NCBI GenBank assembly: GCA_964522665.1
Contig: CAZFVY010000025.1
Coordinates: forward strand, 1-64,000
Direction of reading: 5' to 3'
From: CAZFVY01 sp964522665
Lineage (GTDB): Bacteria > Verrucomicrobiota > Verrucomicrobiia > Limisphaerales > CAZFVY01
Length of the DNA stretch: 64,000 nt
The notes under the pieces were generated by a model, which worked only from the letters and a program-made list of their open reading frames with translations, searched no databases and was not told the origin of the DNA. A program made the translations under genes and the position numbers. Positions 1-8,964 of this stretch are shown piece by piece; the stretch's first letter is position 1, and every line of letters starts with the position of its first letter.

Positions 1-166
1 GCACTGACAACTACGGTCGGTTCAACCACCAAACTCGACTTTGCCTACTCTACTAAATCCAAGATCGGTCGAGTTTCGATTGTTCGGTCTCTCTGTAGCG
101 CGGCGATGCGTTCGATGCCTTGACCTCGCCTTGACCACAATCGGCGCAGCATCGTAGAATGCTTCC

Positions 167-1903
167 ATGCCCGTCCCCGCCGAAAGAGCAGCGATTTGGT
201 TGGGGCTGAGGGCCGCCTCGCGCTTCCTCTTGATCGTGTTCCTAACGACTGGCTCCGTTGACCGCGTTTCTGCGGGGAGCAACATCACGATGGTGGCGTT
301 CGGGCCGCGGGTGGTGGTTCCGGGCCAAAACTCTGGCGCCTCCAACGGCGACACTTGGGACGCGGCTTGGAGCGCTGATGACACCCTCTATTTCCAACAC
401 AACGACGGCACGGGATTCAGCAATGGCGCCTACGCGCATGATCGTATTTGCCGCCTTCAGGGCACGCCGCAGGTACCGGGCGGACTTTCCGGCACGGACC
501 TCAACCCGGGAGTTCTCGGCAATGGGCTTAACGGCAGCCCCTGCTATTCCACGGGGACTTACGAGGTTGACGGGGCGCTTTACCACTGTGTCTGCTATAG
601 CCAGCAGGTCCCCGGAAATTGGGTTTTTCATCATACCAGCGTCCTCAAGTCGGTGGACGGCGGACGAAACTGGATGAACCATCTCGGTCAGCTCAATATC
701 ATGCCTCCGGATAACACGAGCCAGTGCATGTTTCCGAGCGACGATTACGGCGAGGTCAACTTCGTAAAATATGGTCGCGGAGGGACCGCACCGCCGATCG
801 ACAACGCGCTGACCTACGTCTATCTCTCGGCCGCGTGGTCCGACCTTCGCCTCGCGCGCATCGCCCGGTCCGACCTGCCGAAATTGGACAAGTCGAAGCT
901 TCAATTCTACGCCGGAGGCGACGGAATGCTCGATTCGAGCTGGACGCGAGACATCACGCGTAGCGCGCCGGTTCCGGCGCCCACTGTTTCGCCCACTGCG
1001 ATCATTTACGACCCGGCTTTAGGACGGTACCTGATGACTTCGTTTTCGAGCGATAGCTGGCAGACGCCGCCGATTGAGAGCACGTTGCGCGTCATGGAAG
1101 CTCTGCATCCGTGGGGTCCCTGGACGTTGGCGCTGGACGAAAATGTGAACAACTTCGAGGGCGACAATCTCACCTGGGCTTACCTCGTTCCCAAGTTCAC
1201 CAGCCAGGATGGCCGGAAGGCGTGGATGTCCGTCTCTGGCCGCGCGCCGTACGGGCTCCAGTTTCTACCGGTCTATTTAACGACTGAACCGGTCCAAACC
1301 CAGGAAGCGGAAAACGCGATAATTGTGGGCGGAAGTACCGCCAACGCCAAAGCCGGTTATTCAGGATCGGGTTATGTAACGGGTCTCGACGCGATCGGGA
1401 AACGGTGCGAATTCACTTTCAACGTTGGGACCGGCGGCGTTTACATTCTTCGGTTTCGTTATAATACGAGCGCCTACCGCGATCTCGGGCTGCACGTCAA
1501 CCACCAGTCCCGCGGCCTCCTCAAACTTGGAAAATCCGAACAGGTTTACGCGACCTGGACCGATATGTCCGTCCTCACCTGGTTAACCGCCGGCACGAAC
1601 CTTATCGCTCTCCAATGCGACGACGCTTCCGGCAACGTGAACTTGGACAAACTCTCCCTCGCGCTTTACTCGACGAGCGCCGTTCGCGAACTAAGCGCGC
1701 GTCCGGTGGGAGCGGCAAACGGCGTTGCCGTGACGCTCGAAACCATCCCTGGACTGGCCTACTCGCTCGCGTGGAATTCAGACCTCGCTTCTGGAGGAAC
1801 GTGGCAAACTGTCACCAATTTCATCGGCGATGGCGGCGCCTTTTCCTGGACGCGGACTTCTCTTTCGCCAGCCGGCTTTCTCCGCATTGTCGCCAGCCAG
1901 TGA
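167..1903 (+). CDS. Secreted DUF4185-like protein with CBM6/35-type module
   Basis: An exported 578-residue protein, probably extracellular and carbohydrate-directed. Residues about 15-37 are a hydrophobic signal segment. Residues about 40-370 resemble DUF4185/sialidase-fold proteins: repeated W/D-rich strands such as GDTWDAAWSADDTLYFQHND, and a region mentioning SVDGGRNW typical of BNR-like propellers. From residue 380 an EAENA motif opens a carbohydrate-binding module of the CBM6/CBM35 type, ending near residue 500 with the usual NLDKL strand. The last ~65 residues form a small beta module (SLAWNSDL...GTWQTV...FLRI) that recurs in other proteins here. Family assignment is by pattern; the substrate and any catalytic activity are unknown. 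The gene is monocistronic as far as visible and converges on the minus-strand SUMF1 pair. Confidence 0.75.
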   Translation: MPVPAERAAIWLGLRAASRFLLIVFLTTGSVDRVSAGSNITMVAFGPRVVVPGQNSGASNGDTWDAAWSADDTLYFQHNDGTGFSNGAYAHDRICRLQGTPQVPGGLSGTDLNPGVLGNGLNGSPCYSTGTYEVDGALYHCVCYSQQVPGNWVFHHTSVLKSVDGGRNWMNHLGQLNIMPPDNTSQCMFPSDDYGEVNFVKYGRGGTAPPIDNALTYVYLSAAWSDLRLARIARSDLPKLDKSKLQFYAGGDGMLDSSWTRDITRSAPVPAPTVSPTAIIYDPALGRYLMTSFSSDSWQTPPIESTLRVMEALHPWGPWTLALDENVNNFEGDNLTWAYLVPKFTSQDGRKAWMSVSGRAPYGLQFLPVYLTTEPVQTQEAENAIIVGGSTANAKAGYSGSGYVTGLDAIGKRCEFTFNVGTGGVYILRFRYNTSAYRDLGLHVNHQSRGLLKLGKSEQVYATWTDMSVLTWLTAGTNLIALQCDDASGNVNLDKLSLALYSTSAVRELSARPVGAANGVAVTLETIPGLAYSLAWNSDLASGGTWQTVTNFIGDGGAFSWTRTSLSPAGFLRIVASQ

Positions 1904-2053
1904 AGCGTCCGGCGTCGGCGCATCCGCGCTCGATATGCCGAACGGGTGTGCGTCCCATTGCCCGGCTGGCCGGGCGGTAACCGCATCCGCCGATGCGACG
2001 CGGGATGATCTGAAGGCGGGCCGGTGTTGAGTTGCGCGTGGCGGTTCTTTTTC

Positions 2054-3118
2054 TCACTGACTCGGGGCGAGGACGGGCCGGAATGCGGCGCCGTCGTCCG
2101 CCCCAACGCCCAAGCGGGTCGCTGACCGGCAGTACCTGGCGCTGCCGCTCCAGGCGCCGCCGCGAAGCGCCTTGCCCGAGCCGGTGGACGGACCCGTCGG
2201 GTCAGTCACGCTTCCCACCGGATACCAGTCATACCAATCCATACACCACTCATTCGCGTTCCCGTGCATGTCATACAATCCCCACGCGTTTGGCGTGTAA
2301 CTTCCCACCGGCGTCGTCCGCCCCCAAAAAAAACCGTTTGTATTTAGCACGGTGCCCATACCTCCAATGTACTCCCAATAACCAATACAATTCGCCATCC
2401 CCGACCGAAGATCGGGACCAAGATTGAATGCCGTGGTGGTTCCCGCCCGGCACGCGTATTCCCACTCCGACTCGGTCGGTAGCCGATAAACCCAGCCGGC
2501 TGGCAACCTCCCTGCCGCCTGCTCCGAGGCCGTCAGCTTTTTGCAATAGAGCGTCGCCTCAAACCACGTCACATTTTCCACCGGGCGGTTTAAATCCGGG
2601 CTAATCGGTTGGCCAAATGCGTCAATTGAGTCGTTGGCCGCTAAGAGGCTCCAGCTGCCCCCCATCAACGCCAAGTATTGCCCCTGGGTCACCAAATACT
2701 TGCTCATATAGAATCCCTTCGTCAGGGTCACTGTGTGCTGCGTTTCGTCCGGCCCACGTTCCTTCTCCGTCTCCGGGCTACCCATCACGAACGTGCCGGG
2801 TGGAATCCAGACCATTCCCGGAGGAGGCGATGGCATCGCGGAGGCAACCCCGCGCACACGATAATATTTCGGCACGTTTACGGTGATGACGCCGTTTGAG
2901 CTGACGGTCACTGCGTCCAGCCCTGTCCAGTTTGTGTGCCACGGCCCCTCCAGCGACGCCGCCCATTCGACAGGCGCGACCGTGCCCGGCTGAAGATTAA
3001 TACTGGTCAGTTTACCGTTCTGAGTACTGGAGTTGACGATGGGCAACTGAGCGTTTGCCCCAAGCGCCGCGACAATCAACGCCGCGCTAAAAAGCCACCA
3101 GGGACTTGAGAACCTCAT
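2054..3118 (-). CDS. Secreted SUMF1/FGE-fold protein, copy 1
   Basis: A 354-residue exported protein of the formylglycine-generating-enzyme (SUMF1) fold. The start at 3118 was chosen because a signal peptide follows at once (MRFSSPWWLFSAALIVAALG, cleavage near ANA-QL); the open frame continues upstream but without protein-like sequence. Residues about 28-90 are a small beta module ending YYRVRG. The SUMF1 domain begins at GMVWIPPGTFVMGSP (about 101-115) and ends RGGAW...FRPVL. In true FGE two cysteines lie in a WxCxxxxC pattern; here the first is Gly325 and only the second, Cys330, remains, so sulfatase activation is unlikely by the known mechanism. No sulfatase gene is visible. The neighbouring gene at 3435-4520 is a close tandem copy. 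Confidence 0.85.
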   Translation of the reverse strand: MRFSSPWWLFSAALIVAALGANAQLPIVNSSTQNGKLTSINLQPGTVAPVEWAASLEGPWHTNWTGLDAVTVSSNGVITVNVPKYYRVRGVASAMPSPPPGMVWIPPGTFVMGSPETEKERGPDETQHTVTLTKGFYMSKYLVTQGQYLALMGGSWSLLAANDSIDAFGQPISPDLNRPVENVTWFEATLYCKKLTASEQAAGRLPAGWVYRLPTESEWEYACRAGTTTAFNLGPDLRSGMANCIGYWEYIGGMGTVLNTNGFFWGRTTPVGSYTPNAWGLYDMHGNANEWCMDWYDWYPVGSVTDPTGPSTGSGKALRGGAWSGSARYCRSATRLGVGADDGAAFRPVLAPSQ

Positions 3119-3156
3119 GGATGGACGGTCGCACGGGGACCCCAAGTTTGCAACCG
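2054..3156 (-). repeat. Tandem duplication unit A
   Basis: About 1.1 kb that is repeated, diverged, at 3435-4558. The homology includes about 40 bases upstream of the start codon: the bases at 3116-3134 and 4518-4536 are identical, and a further identical 10-base block (gtttgcaacc) follows. The translation-initiation region and possibly part of the promoter were therefore duplicated with the gene. Confidence 0.7.
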
Positions 3157-3434
3157 AATCCGCCCGAGCGTTGGGCCGTCGCGGTCTATGCTCACCGCCC
3201 CGCCCCTCCCTTCGATCAGGGGGCTCATCGAAGGAATCAGCCCCGACATTTCCCGCCAGTATTCCTTGTTCACCGCGGGGCTGGTAGCTGGCGGTCGGAA
3301 GCGGGGCGAGTGGCCGTTGAACGAAGGCGCCAATTTGGGAGCGCAGCAAAGAAACCGATACGTGGCTTTCTCGGACAAGGAGGAAATCGGGGTCGTTGTT
3401 CAAGCCTGCCATCCACTCCACTTGACCTTTTTCA

Positions 3435-4520
3435 TCACTGACCCGGCGCCAGGACCGGACGGAACCCAAGAGGGTAGTAGATGACACTGACGACTGGATT
3501 GATCCAACCGCGGTACGCTGACCGGCACTCCGTGCCGGGGGAGAGCCAACCGCCCCCGCGAAACACGTAATTGAAGTACCCTGGCAGATATTGCGGCGTT
3601 GCCGGCCCTCGCGGGTCGGTCACGCTTCCCACCGGATAGGCGCCATACAAGTCCAGACACCATTCAGACAGGTTTCCCTGCATGTCATACAATCCCCATG
3701 CGTTCGGCGGATAGCTCCCCACGGCTGTCGTCCGATCTAAAGCTACCCCGTTCCTGTTTACCACGGTGCCAATTCCGCTCACGTACTCGCTACCGCCCTG
3801 GAAATTCGCCATCCCCGATCGGAGGTCGGGGCCAAGATTGAACGCCGTGGTCGTTCCCGCCCGGCACGCATACTCCCACTCCGCCTCCGTCGGCAGCCGA
3901 TACACCCAACCAGCCGGCAACCTCCCCGCCGCCTGCTCCGAGGCCGTTAGCCGCCCACAATAGTTCGTCGCATCATACCAACCCACCTGCTCCACCGGTC
4001 GGCTCAAGTCCGGGCTTACCGGTTTGCTGCCGTCGGGGTTCGTCCCGGAATAGCTCGGGTTGTTCCCCATCAACGCCAGGTATTGCGCTTGTGTCACCAA
4101 ATTCTTCGACATGTAAAAACCCTTCGTCAATGTGACCGTGTGTTGGGTTTCATCGTAAGGACCCCGTTCTTTCTCCGTCACCGGACTCCCCATCACGAAC
4201 GTGCCGGGCGGAATCCAGACCATGCCCGGTGGGGGATTCGTGGAGGCCAACCCGCGGACGCGATAAAACATCGGCACGTCAACTTGAATCACGCCGTTCG
4301 AGTCAACCGTCACCGCGTCCAGCCCCGCCCAGTTTGTGTGCCACGGCCCGGTCACGGACGGAGCCCACTCGACCGACGCGATGCTACCCGGGACAAGATT
4401 GGTACAGGTCAATACGCCGGTCTGACTTAATGAGGTGATGACCGGCAACTGAGCGTTTGCCTCAAGTACCGTGGCGGCCAACGCGGTTCCAATATGCAAC
4501 CAGCGATTTGAGAACCTCAT
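3435..4520 (-). CDS. Secreted SUMF1/FGE-fold protein, copy 2
   Basis: A 361-residue paralogue of the downstream gene at 2054-3118, with the same layout: signal peptide (MRFSNRWLHIGTALAATVLE, then ANAQLP), a beta module ending FYRVRG, and a SUMF1 domain starting GMVWIPPGTFVMGSP. The active-site pair is again incomplete: WLSPGTEC has Ser327 where FGE has its first cysteine and keeps Cys332. The start at 4520 is supported by the signal peptide and by the identical 16 bases in front of both copies. The two coding regions are very similar at nucleotide level, so this is a recent tandem duplication. A non-catalytic or sugar/peptide-binding exported role is an inference; SUMF1 proteins of unknown function are common in this phylum. 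Confidence 0.85.
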   Translation of the reverse strand: MRFSNRWLHIGTALAATVLEANAQLPVITSLSQTGVLTCTNLVPGSIASVEWAPSVTGPWHTNWAGLDAVTVDSNGVIQVDVPMFYRVRGLASTNPPPGMVWIPPGTFVMGSPVTEKERGPYDETQHTVTLTKGFYMSKNLVTQAQYLALMGNNPSYSGTNPDGSKPVSPDLSRPVEQVGWYDATNYCGRLTASEQAAGRLPAGWVYRLPTEAEWEYACRAGTTTAFNLGPDLRSGMANFQGGSEYVSGIGTVVNRNGVALDRTTAVGSYPPNAWGLYDMQGNLSEWCLDLYGAYPVGSVTDPRGPATPQYLPGYFNYVFRGGGWLSPGTECRSAYRGWINPVVSVIYYPLGFRPVLAPGQ

Positions 4521-4558
4521 GGATGGACGGTCGCACTTGGGCCACATGTTTGCAACCA
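3435..4558 (-). repeat. Tandem duplication unit B
   Basis: Second copy of the duplicated SUMF1 gene unit, directly adjacent to unit A and in the same orientation. Its upstream edge lies about 40 bases from the 3' end of tRNA-Val. Confidence 0.7.
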
Positions 4559-4599
4559 AATGCGAGAAATGAGCGATCCTTCATTTTCCCCAGTAAAAA

Positions 4600-4674
4600 T
4601 GGTGCGCGATACAGGTTTCGAACCTGTGACCCCCACCGTGTCAAGGTGGTGCTCTACCACTGAGCTAACCGCGC
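4600..4674 (-). tRNA. tRNA-Val (GAC anticodon)
   Basis: Read on the minus strand this folds as a complete cloverleaf. The acceptor arm GCGCGGT pairs with ATCGCGC, the D arm contains GCTCAGTGGTAGAGC, the anticodon stem CACCT/GGTGG has loop anticodon GAC, the T arm is CAGGTTCGAAACCTG, and the 3' CCA is encoded. GAC reads GUC valine codons. Confidence 0.95.
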
Positions 4675-4873
4675 AGCCGATCGTCGATTGGCGTGCCACC
4701 TTTCAACCGGAGTTCAAAGTCGTGGCTCGCCTTCCACGCCCGAAAGCTTTCTCGTAAATTCGCCGGTTTGCAAGCGGAAAACCTCGGAAAGCGAGGCGCC
4801 GGACGCTGGCGGACGTCGCCCGGCGTGGGGCCGTCCAAACGGCGTCGGGCGCCATCCGCCAGCATCAACTTGC

Positions 4874-6553
4874 TCAGAAGGCCTGATAAACCTTCAACGG
4901 AAATCGACTGGCCTCTTCGGGTGAATCGAAGAGGCGTTGGTCGAGGCTGCGGAATGTCAAGTTCTGATCCAGGTCCCGGGCGACGTTCTGCCGACGATTG
5001 ACAATGATAAGTTTGGCGTGGGAGTTCTGGTAACCCTCGACGGTCGCTGGTCGCTCGTCGCCGAGCCACGGTTCGCCCAGGTAGTACGCCGCATAAAGTC
5101 CGGCGCGGCCCCCGTCAACCATCCCGCTGCCGGCGATCGGCCCGCGGATGCCGGCGGCAATCAATTTGTCCGCCAGCTGTCGTCCGAACTCTCCCGCGGC
5201 GCGCGTCGAACCCGGGGCCAGCGACGGGCGGGCGATCGCCGGGAGGACGAACGACGCGGTTAGCAGGCCGAGTCCGAGCCAGTTCTGCTGCGGCGAGCGC
5301 GTGGCGTTCGGTGTGGACCACCAGATTCCCGCCGCGAAAACGTAAAGAAACGGGAACGTCGGATAGAAATAGCGTTGCTCCGAGGCCAACAAATTACCGG
5401 GCAAATACAAGGCCGACAAGACGACTAGCGGCACGACCGACCACCACCAGCGTTGCGTGAATTGATCGCGCCGCCACCCCGGTTGCAGCCAGCGCCACCC
5501 TGCCAGGATGAGCAGCGCCGGAAACGCGAGGCAGATTCCCGTGAGCAACAACGAGACCGTCGAGAGATTCCCGGCGATGACGGACATTTGATGCCGGGCG
5601 TAGGCCCAACTCGACCACGGCGACCAGTCGGGATAGGTTAACGTCGAAGGGTCCTCCCAGACCGTGACCCGGCCCGGTTCAGGGGCTTGGAAATTCCAGC
5701 CGAAGGGATAAGGCCGTTCGCGATCCGGGGGGCCGACCATCGCATGATTCAACCGGGCGCTGGTCGAAATGGTCAACTGCTGATACTTCCGCGAAATAAC
5801 GCCGATCCAGGCTCCCGCCAGGACGCCAAAAACCAGGAGCGTCAGCCCGAGACTTCGCAAGACTTCGCGAGCCGCCGATCGTCGGTGAACCAGAATCCAC
5901 AAGCCGGCGACGCCGGCCACGACCCCGATCGCCAGGAAGAACGCGACCGCCTTGGCCCAAAAAGCAATGCCCCAAAACAAACCGGCGAAGATCGCGTCGC
6001 GGCGGCGTTCGAGCCAACCCGGCGTCAGCATCCGGCTGCACGCCAGAGCCACGGATCCACCGGCCAACAGGTCAGGGGTGATGTTTTCCACCGACCAGTA
6101 AAGCGAAAGCCCTGCCGCCAGCCACACGCCGAAGCGGCGAGCCGATTCCGGCAGTTCAAATGCGCGAAAAACTTCCCGGCAACCGGCCGTGAAAAGCAGC
6201 GCCGATAGCCCCATCACCACGCGCGCCGCGCCGACCGGATCCACGCCCAATCTTATGAGCGGTACCATGAGCCAGCTCAGGAGCGGGCCCCAATATCCCG
6301 AGATCGCGAGGGCGAATTTGCCGTCCGCGTAGTAGGAGGCGATCCGAAGGTACGCGATGGCGTCGGAGTTCAACGCGTAACGATACTTCCAGCCGACGAG
6401 CGTCAGGAGCGCCGTCTGCGCGAGCAAAACTGTCGGGAGTGACCCAACTAGATGCTCGAGCGCCGACGTTTGGCGGGGCGCCGGCGCCGCTACGGCCGGA
6501 GGCGTTTTGGCCGGCGCCGCGGCGCGGGATTTCATTTGCCGATTGACTCGCAT
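4874..6553 (-). CDS. Polytopic membrane glycosyltransferase (GT39/ArnT-like)
   Basis: A 559-residue integral membrane protein with a short Ala/Pro-rich cytoplasmic N-terminus and about ten hydrophobic segments, then a C-terminal soluble domain of about 120 residues. This is the layout of PMT_2/ArnT-type (GT-C fold) enzymes, which move sugars from polyprenyl-phosphate carriers onto lipid or protein in the periplasm. After the first membrane segment an acidic NSDAIAYLRIA stretch occupies the position of the catalytic Asp in this superfamily. It is divergent from purH with only 29 bases between the starts. The acceptor cannot be read from sequence; closeness to the glycan locus is suggestive only. 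Confidence 0.7.
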   Translation of the reverse strand: MRVNRQMKSRAAAPAKTPPAVAAPAPRQTSALEHLVGSLPTVLLAQTALLTLVGWKYRYALNSDAIAYLRIASYYADGKFALAISGYWGPLLSWLMVPLIRLGVDPVGAARVVMGLSALLFTAGCREVFRAFELPESARRFGVWLAAGLSLYWSVENITPDLLAGGSVALACSRMLTPGWLERRRDAIFAGLFWGIAFWAKAVAFFLAIGVVAGVAGLWILVHRRSAAREVLRSLGLTLLVFGVLAGAWIGVISRKYQQLTISTSARLNHAMVGPPDRERPYPFGWNFQAPEPGRVTVWEDPSTLTYPDWSPWSSWAYARHQMSVIAGNLSTVSLLLTGICLAFPALLILAGWRWLQPGWRRDQFTQRWWWSVVPLVVLSALYLPGNLLASEQRYFYPTFPFLYVFAAGIWWSTPNATRSPQQNWLGLGLLTASFVLPAIARPSLAPGSTRAAGEFGRQLADKLIAAGIRGPIAGSGMVDGGRAGLYAAYYLGEPWLGDERPATVEGYQNSHAKLIIVNRRQNVARDLDQNLTFRSLDQRLFDSPEEASRFPLKVYQAF

Positions 6554-6582
6554 CGTGACTCCGCAGATTTTACTCCCCGTTT

Positions 6583-8145
6583 ATGTCGAAAATCCAGCGC
6601 GCCCTTCTTTCTGTCCATGATAAAACGGGCTTGGTCCCCTTTGCCCAGGCGCTGAGCGCCGCCTCCGTCGAGTTGATTTCCACCGGTGGAACCGCTCAGG
6701 CGCTGCGCGCGGCCGGCCTGGTCGTGACCGATCTGAGCGCCTACACCGGGTTTCCGGAAATGCTCGATGGCCGCGTCAAGACGCTCCATCCGAAGGTCCA
6801 CGGCGGACTGCTTTTTGTGCGCGGCAACGCGGCCCACGAGGCGGCCGTGGCCAAGCACGAGATCAAGCCGATCGACCTCGTCGTGGTAAATCTGTATCCG
6901 TTCGAACAGACGATTCGCAAACCGAACGTTACGCTCGCCGAGGCGATCGAGAACATCGACATTGGGGGACCATCGATGTTGCGCAGCGCCGCGAAGAATC
7001 ATGCCAGCGTCACCGTTGTGACCGATCCCGCCGATTACTCTGAAGTCGCCGCGCAAATCCAGGCCGAAGGCGGGACCACGCTGGCGCTCCGGCAGAAGCT
7101 CGCGGCGCGGGTATTCGCGCGGACGGCGGCGTACGATGCCGCAATCGCGTCTTATTTGGCCGCCCAATTTGACGCGCCCACCCCGGCGGACGGCGCGGCT
7201 CTCCCCGCCGTGCTGAACCTTTCCGCCCGCCAAGCTCAGTCGCTTCGCTATGGTGAGAACCCGCACCAGCGCGCGGCGCTTTACGGAAAGTTTCTGGAAT
7301 ACTACCAGCAACTGCACGGCAAGGAGCTTTCGTACAATAATATTCTCGATCTCGCCGCCGCCTCCGATTTGATCGTCGAATTCGCGGATTCCGCTCCCAC
7401 CGTGGCGATTCTCAAGCACAACAATCCGTGCGGCGTCGGGCAGGGGAGCGATTTGCGGTCCGCGTGGGAGAAGGCGCTGCGGACTGATTCTCAGGCGGCC
7501 TTTGGCGGGGTTATCTCGGTCAATCGGCCGCTGGATTTGGCGATCGCCGAGGCGATTGGCGAGATTTTCAGTGAGATTATCGTCGCGCCAGAGTTTAACG
7601 CGGACGCCTTGGCGCTTCTCCAAAAAAAGAAAAACCTGCGCTTGCTCAAATCTCTGAAACGTCCGCGCCTCGCCGGGGCGTGGGACATTCGCGGCGTCGG
7701 CGCCGAGTCTTATCTCTTGCAAGAACACGACGACCGCATCGCCTCCCGGAGTGATCTCAAGGTCGTCACCCAACGCGTCCCCACCGAAGCGGAGTTTCAG
7801 GCGCTGCTCTTCGGCTGGCGGGTCGCCAAACACGTCAAATCGAACGCCATCGTGTATGCCGGACCCGACCACACGCTGGGCATCGGCGCGGGCCAGATGA
7901 GCCGCGTTGATTCGAGCCGCATCGCCGTCTGGAAGGCGGGCAACGCCGGACTCGACCTCAAAGGCAGCGTCGTCTGCAGTGACGCGTTCTTTCCGTTTCC
8001 GGATGGATTGATCGCCGCGTCCGAGGCGGGCGCGACCGCGGCGATTCAACCGGGCGGCTCGGTTAAGGACCAGGAGGTCATCGCGGCCGCCGACGCCCGC
8101 GGCGTGGCGATGGTGTTCACCGGCGTGCGCCACTTCCGGCATTGA
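6583..8145 (+). CDS. purH: Bifunctional AICAR formyltransferase / IMP cyclohydrolase
   Basis: The last two steps of de novo purine synthesis: 10-formyl-THF formylates AICAR and the product is cyclised to IMP in the cytosol. The 520 residues match the usual length. Residues 1-150 are the MGS-like cyclohydrolase domain (STGGTAQALRAAG; DGRVKTLHPKVHGGLL). The transformylase domain follows with RYGENPHQ at 222-229 and the active-site KHNNPCGV at 278-285. The ATG at 6583 gives the canonical N-terminus ALLSVHDKTG. No other purine gene is adjacent. Confidence 0.97.
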   Translation: MSKIQRALLSVHDKTGLVPFAQALSAASVELISTGGTAQALRAAGLVVTDLSAYTGFPEMLDGRVKTLHPKVHGGLLFVRGNAAHEAAVAKHEIKPIDLVVVNLYPFEQTIRKPNVTLAEAIENIDIGGPSMLRSAAKNHASVTVVTDPADYSEVAAQIQAEGGTTLALRQKLAARVFARTAAYDAAIASYLAAQFDAPTPADGAALPAVLNLSARQAQSLRYGENPHQRAALYGKFLEYYQQLHGKELSYNNILDLAAASDLIVEFADSAPTVAILKHNNPCGVGQGSDLRSAWEKALRTDSQAAFGGVISVNRPLDLAIAEAIGEIFSEIIVAPEFNADALALLQKKKNLRLLKSLKRPRLAGAWDIRGVGAESYLLQEHDDRIASRSDLKVVTQRVPTEAEFQALLFGWRVAKHVKSNAIVYAGPDHTLGIGAGQMSRVDSSRIAVWKAGNAGLDLKGSVVCSDAFFPFPDGLIAASEAGATAAIQPGGSVKDQEVIAAADARGVAMVFTGVRHFRH

Positions 8146-8172
8146 CCGGGCGGACATCACCGGTGGTGAGGG

Positions 8173-8190
8173 ACGCGAGCTGGCTCGCGT
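8173..8190. terminator. Hairpin between convergent genes
   Basis: A 7-bp perfect stem (acgcgag/ctcgcgt) with a CTGG loop sits in the 45 bases between the stop of purH and the stop of the convergent methyltransferase. It has no clear T-tract, so it is only a candidate bidirectional terminator. Confidence 0.35.
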
Positions 8191-8964
8191 TCAGGCGGGT
8201 TTCCGCGCCACCAGCCAGACTTGGCTCGCCAATTGTGGCGGTAACCAGGTCAACGGTGAACTAATCACGGGCGCCAACTGAAAGCGTTCGCTCAGCTTTG
8301 CCTGCATCACCCGCCAATTGAACCCCTTGTGATCGTGGAACGGAACCCCGCCGGGGCTTCCGTGAATGGCCCGCGGGAGATGCTGCGTGGCGCCGGCAAA
8401 AACGCCGGTCCAAAGGTCGCGCCAGGAGTAAGGATTGACTCCCGGATAGTCGCCTAATCCGCGCCAACCGGCCACTCGCCGCGCCGATTGTTTCAAGAGC
8501 AAGGGCAAGCCCGTTTCGACCGGCACGCTCACCAGGAGCGAGCCTCCCGGCGCCAGCAGGCGAACGAAACGGTCGAGCATCGCATCCACTTCGACCACGT
8601 GTTCGAGGACTTCCATGCAAACAATCGCGTCATACCTTCCGTCGTGCCCGGGTTGATCGAGTTCGTCCGCGAGGAGAAAAGTCAGATTGCCCTGCGCGGC
8701 AAAGCGGCGCCGGCAATCCGCCACCACGCTGGGGTCGAGTTCCGCGCCGACGGCAGACGCGGGCGGATTGGGGAGCGACATCAAGAGCGAGAGAAAGGTT
8801 CCGTCACCACAGCCGTAGTCGAGGATCGCTTTGCCCGCCAACTGATCGGCCAGCTTTAGCCCGACCTCGAAACGCCGCCGATGGCTCCACGAAATAAGCC
8901 AGTCACGGCAAAATATTTGTTTGCGGGCATAATGGCCCTCCCGCATCGACTCATCGATTTTCAT
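8191..8964 (-). CDS. Class I SAM-dependent methyltransferase
   Basis: A 257-residue soluble methyltransferase of the UbiE/Methyltransf_11/23 type. Motif I is DYGCGDG at 49-55 and the post-motif acidic residue is in GAELDPSVV; motif III lies around CMEVLEHV. It is the last gene of the minus-strand glycan locus and its ATG overlaps the stop of the upstream glycosyltransferase as ATGA (8961-8964), so the two are translationally coupled. Modification of a sugar or a lipid-linked intermediate is inferred from context. Confidence 0.85.
   Translation of the reverse strand: MKIDESMREGHYARKQIFCRDWLISWSHRRRFEVGLKLADQLAGKAILDYGCGDGTFLSLLMSLPNPPASAVGAELDPSVVADCRRRFAAQGNLTFLLADELDQPGHDGRYDAIVCMEVLEHVVEVDAMLDRFVRLLAPGGSLLVSVPVETGLPLLLKQSARRVAGWRGLGDYPGVNPYSWRDLWTGVFAGATQHLPRAIHGSPGGVPFHDHKGFNWRVMQAKLSERFQLAPVISSPLTWLPPQLASQVWLVARKPA

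Noticed and set aside
6532..8160. 542-residue frame antisense to purH
   Set aside because: It is a shadow frame of a clear PurH, rich in Arg/Ala/Gly and with no recognisable domain; such long antisense frames are expected in GC-rich DNA.
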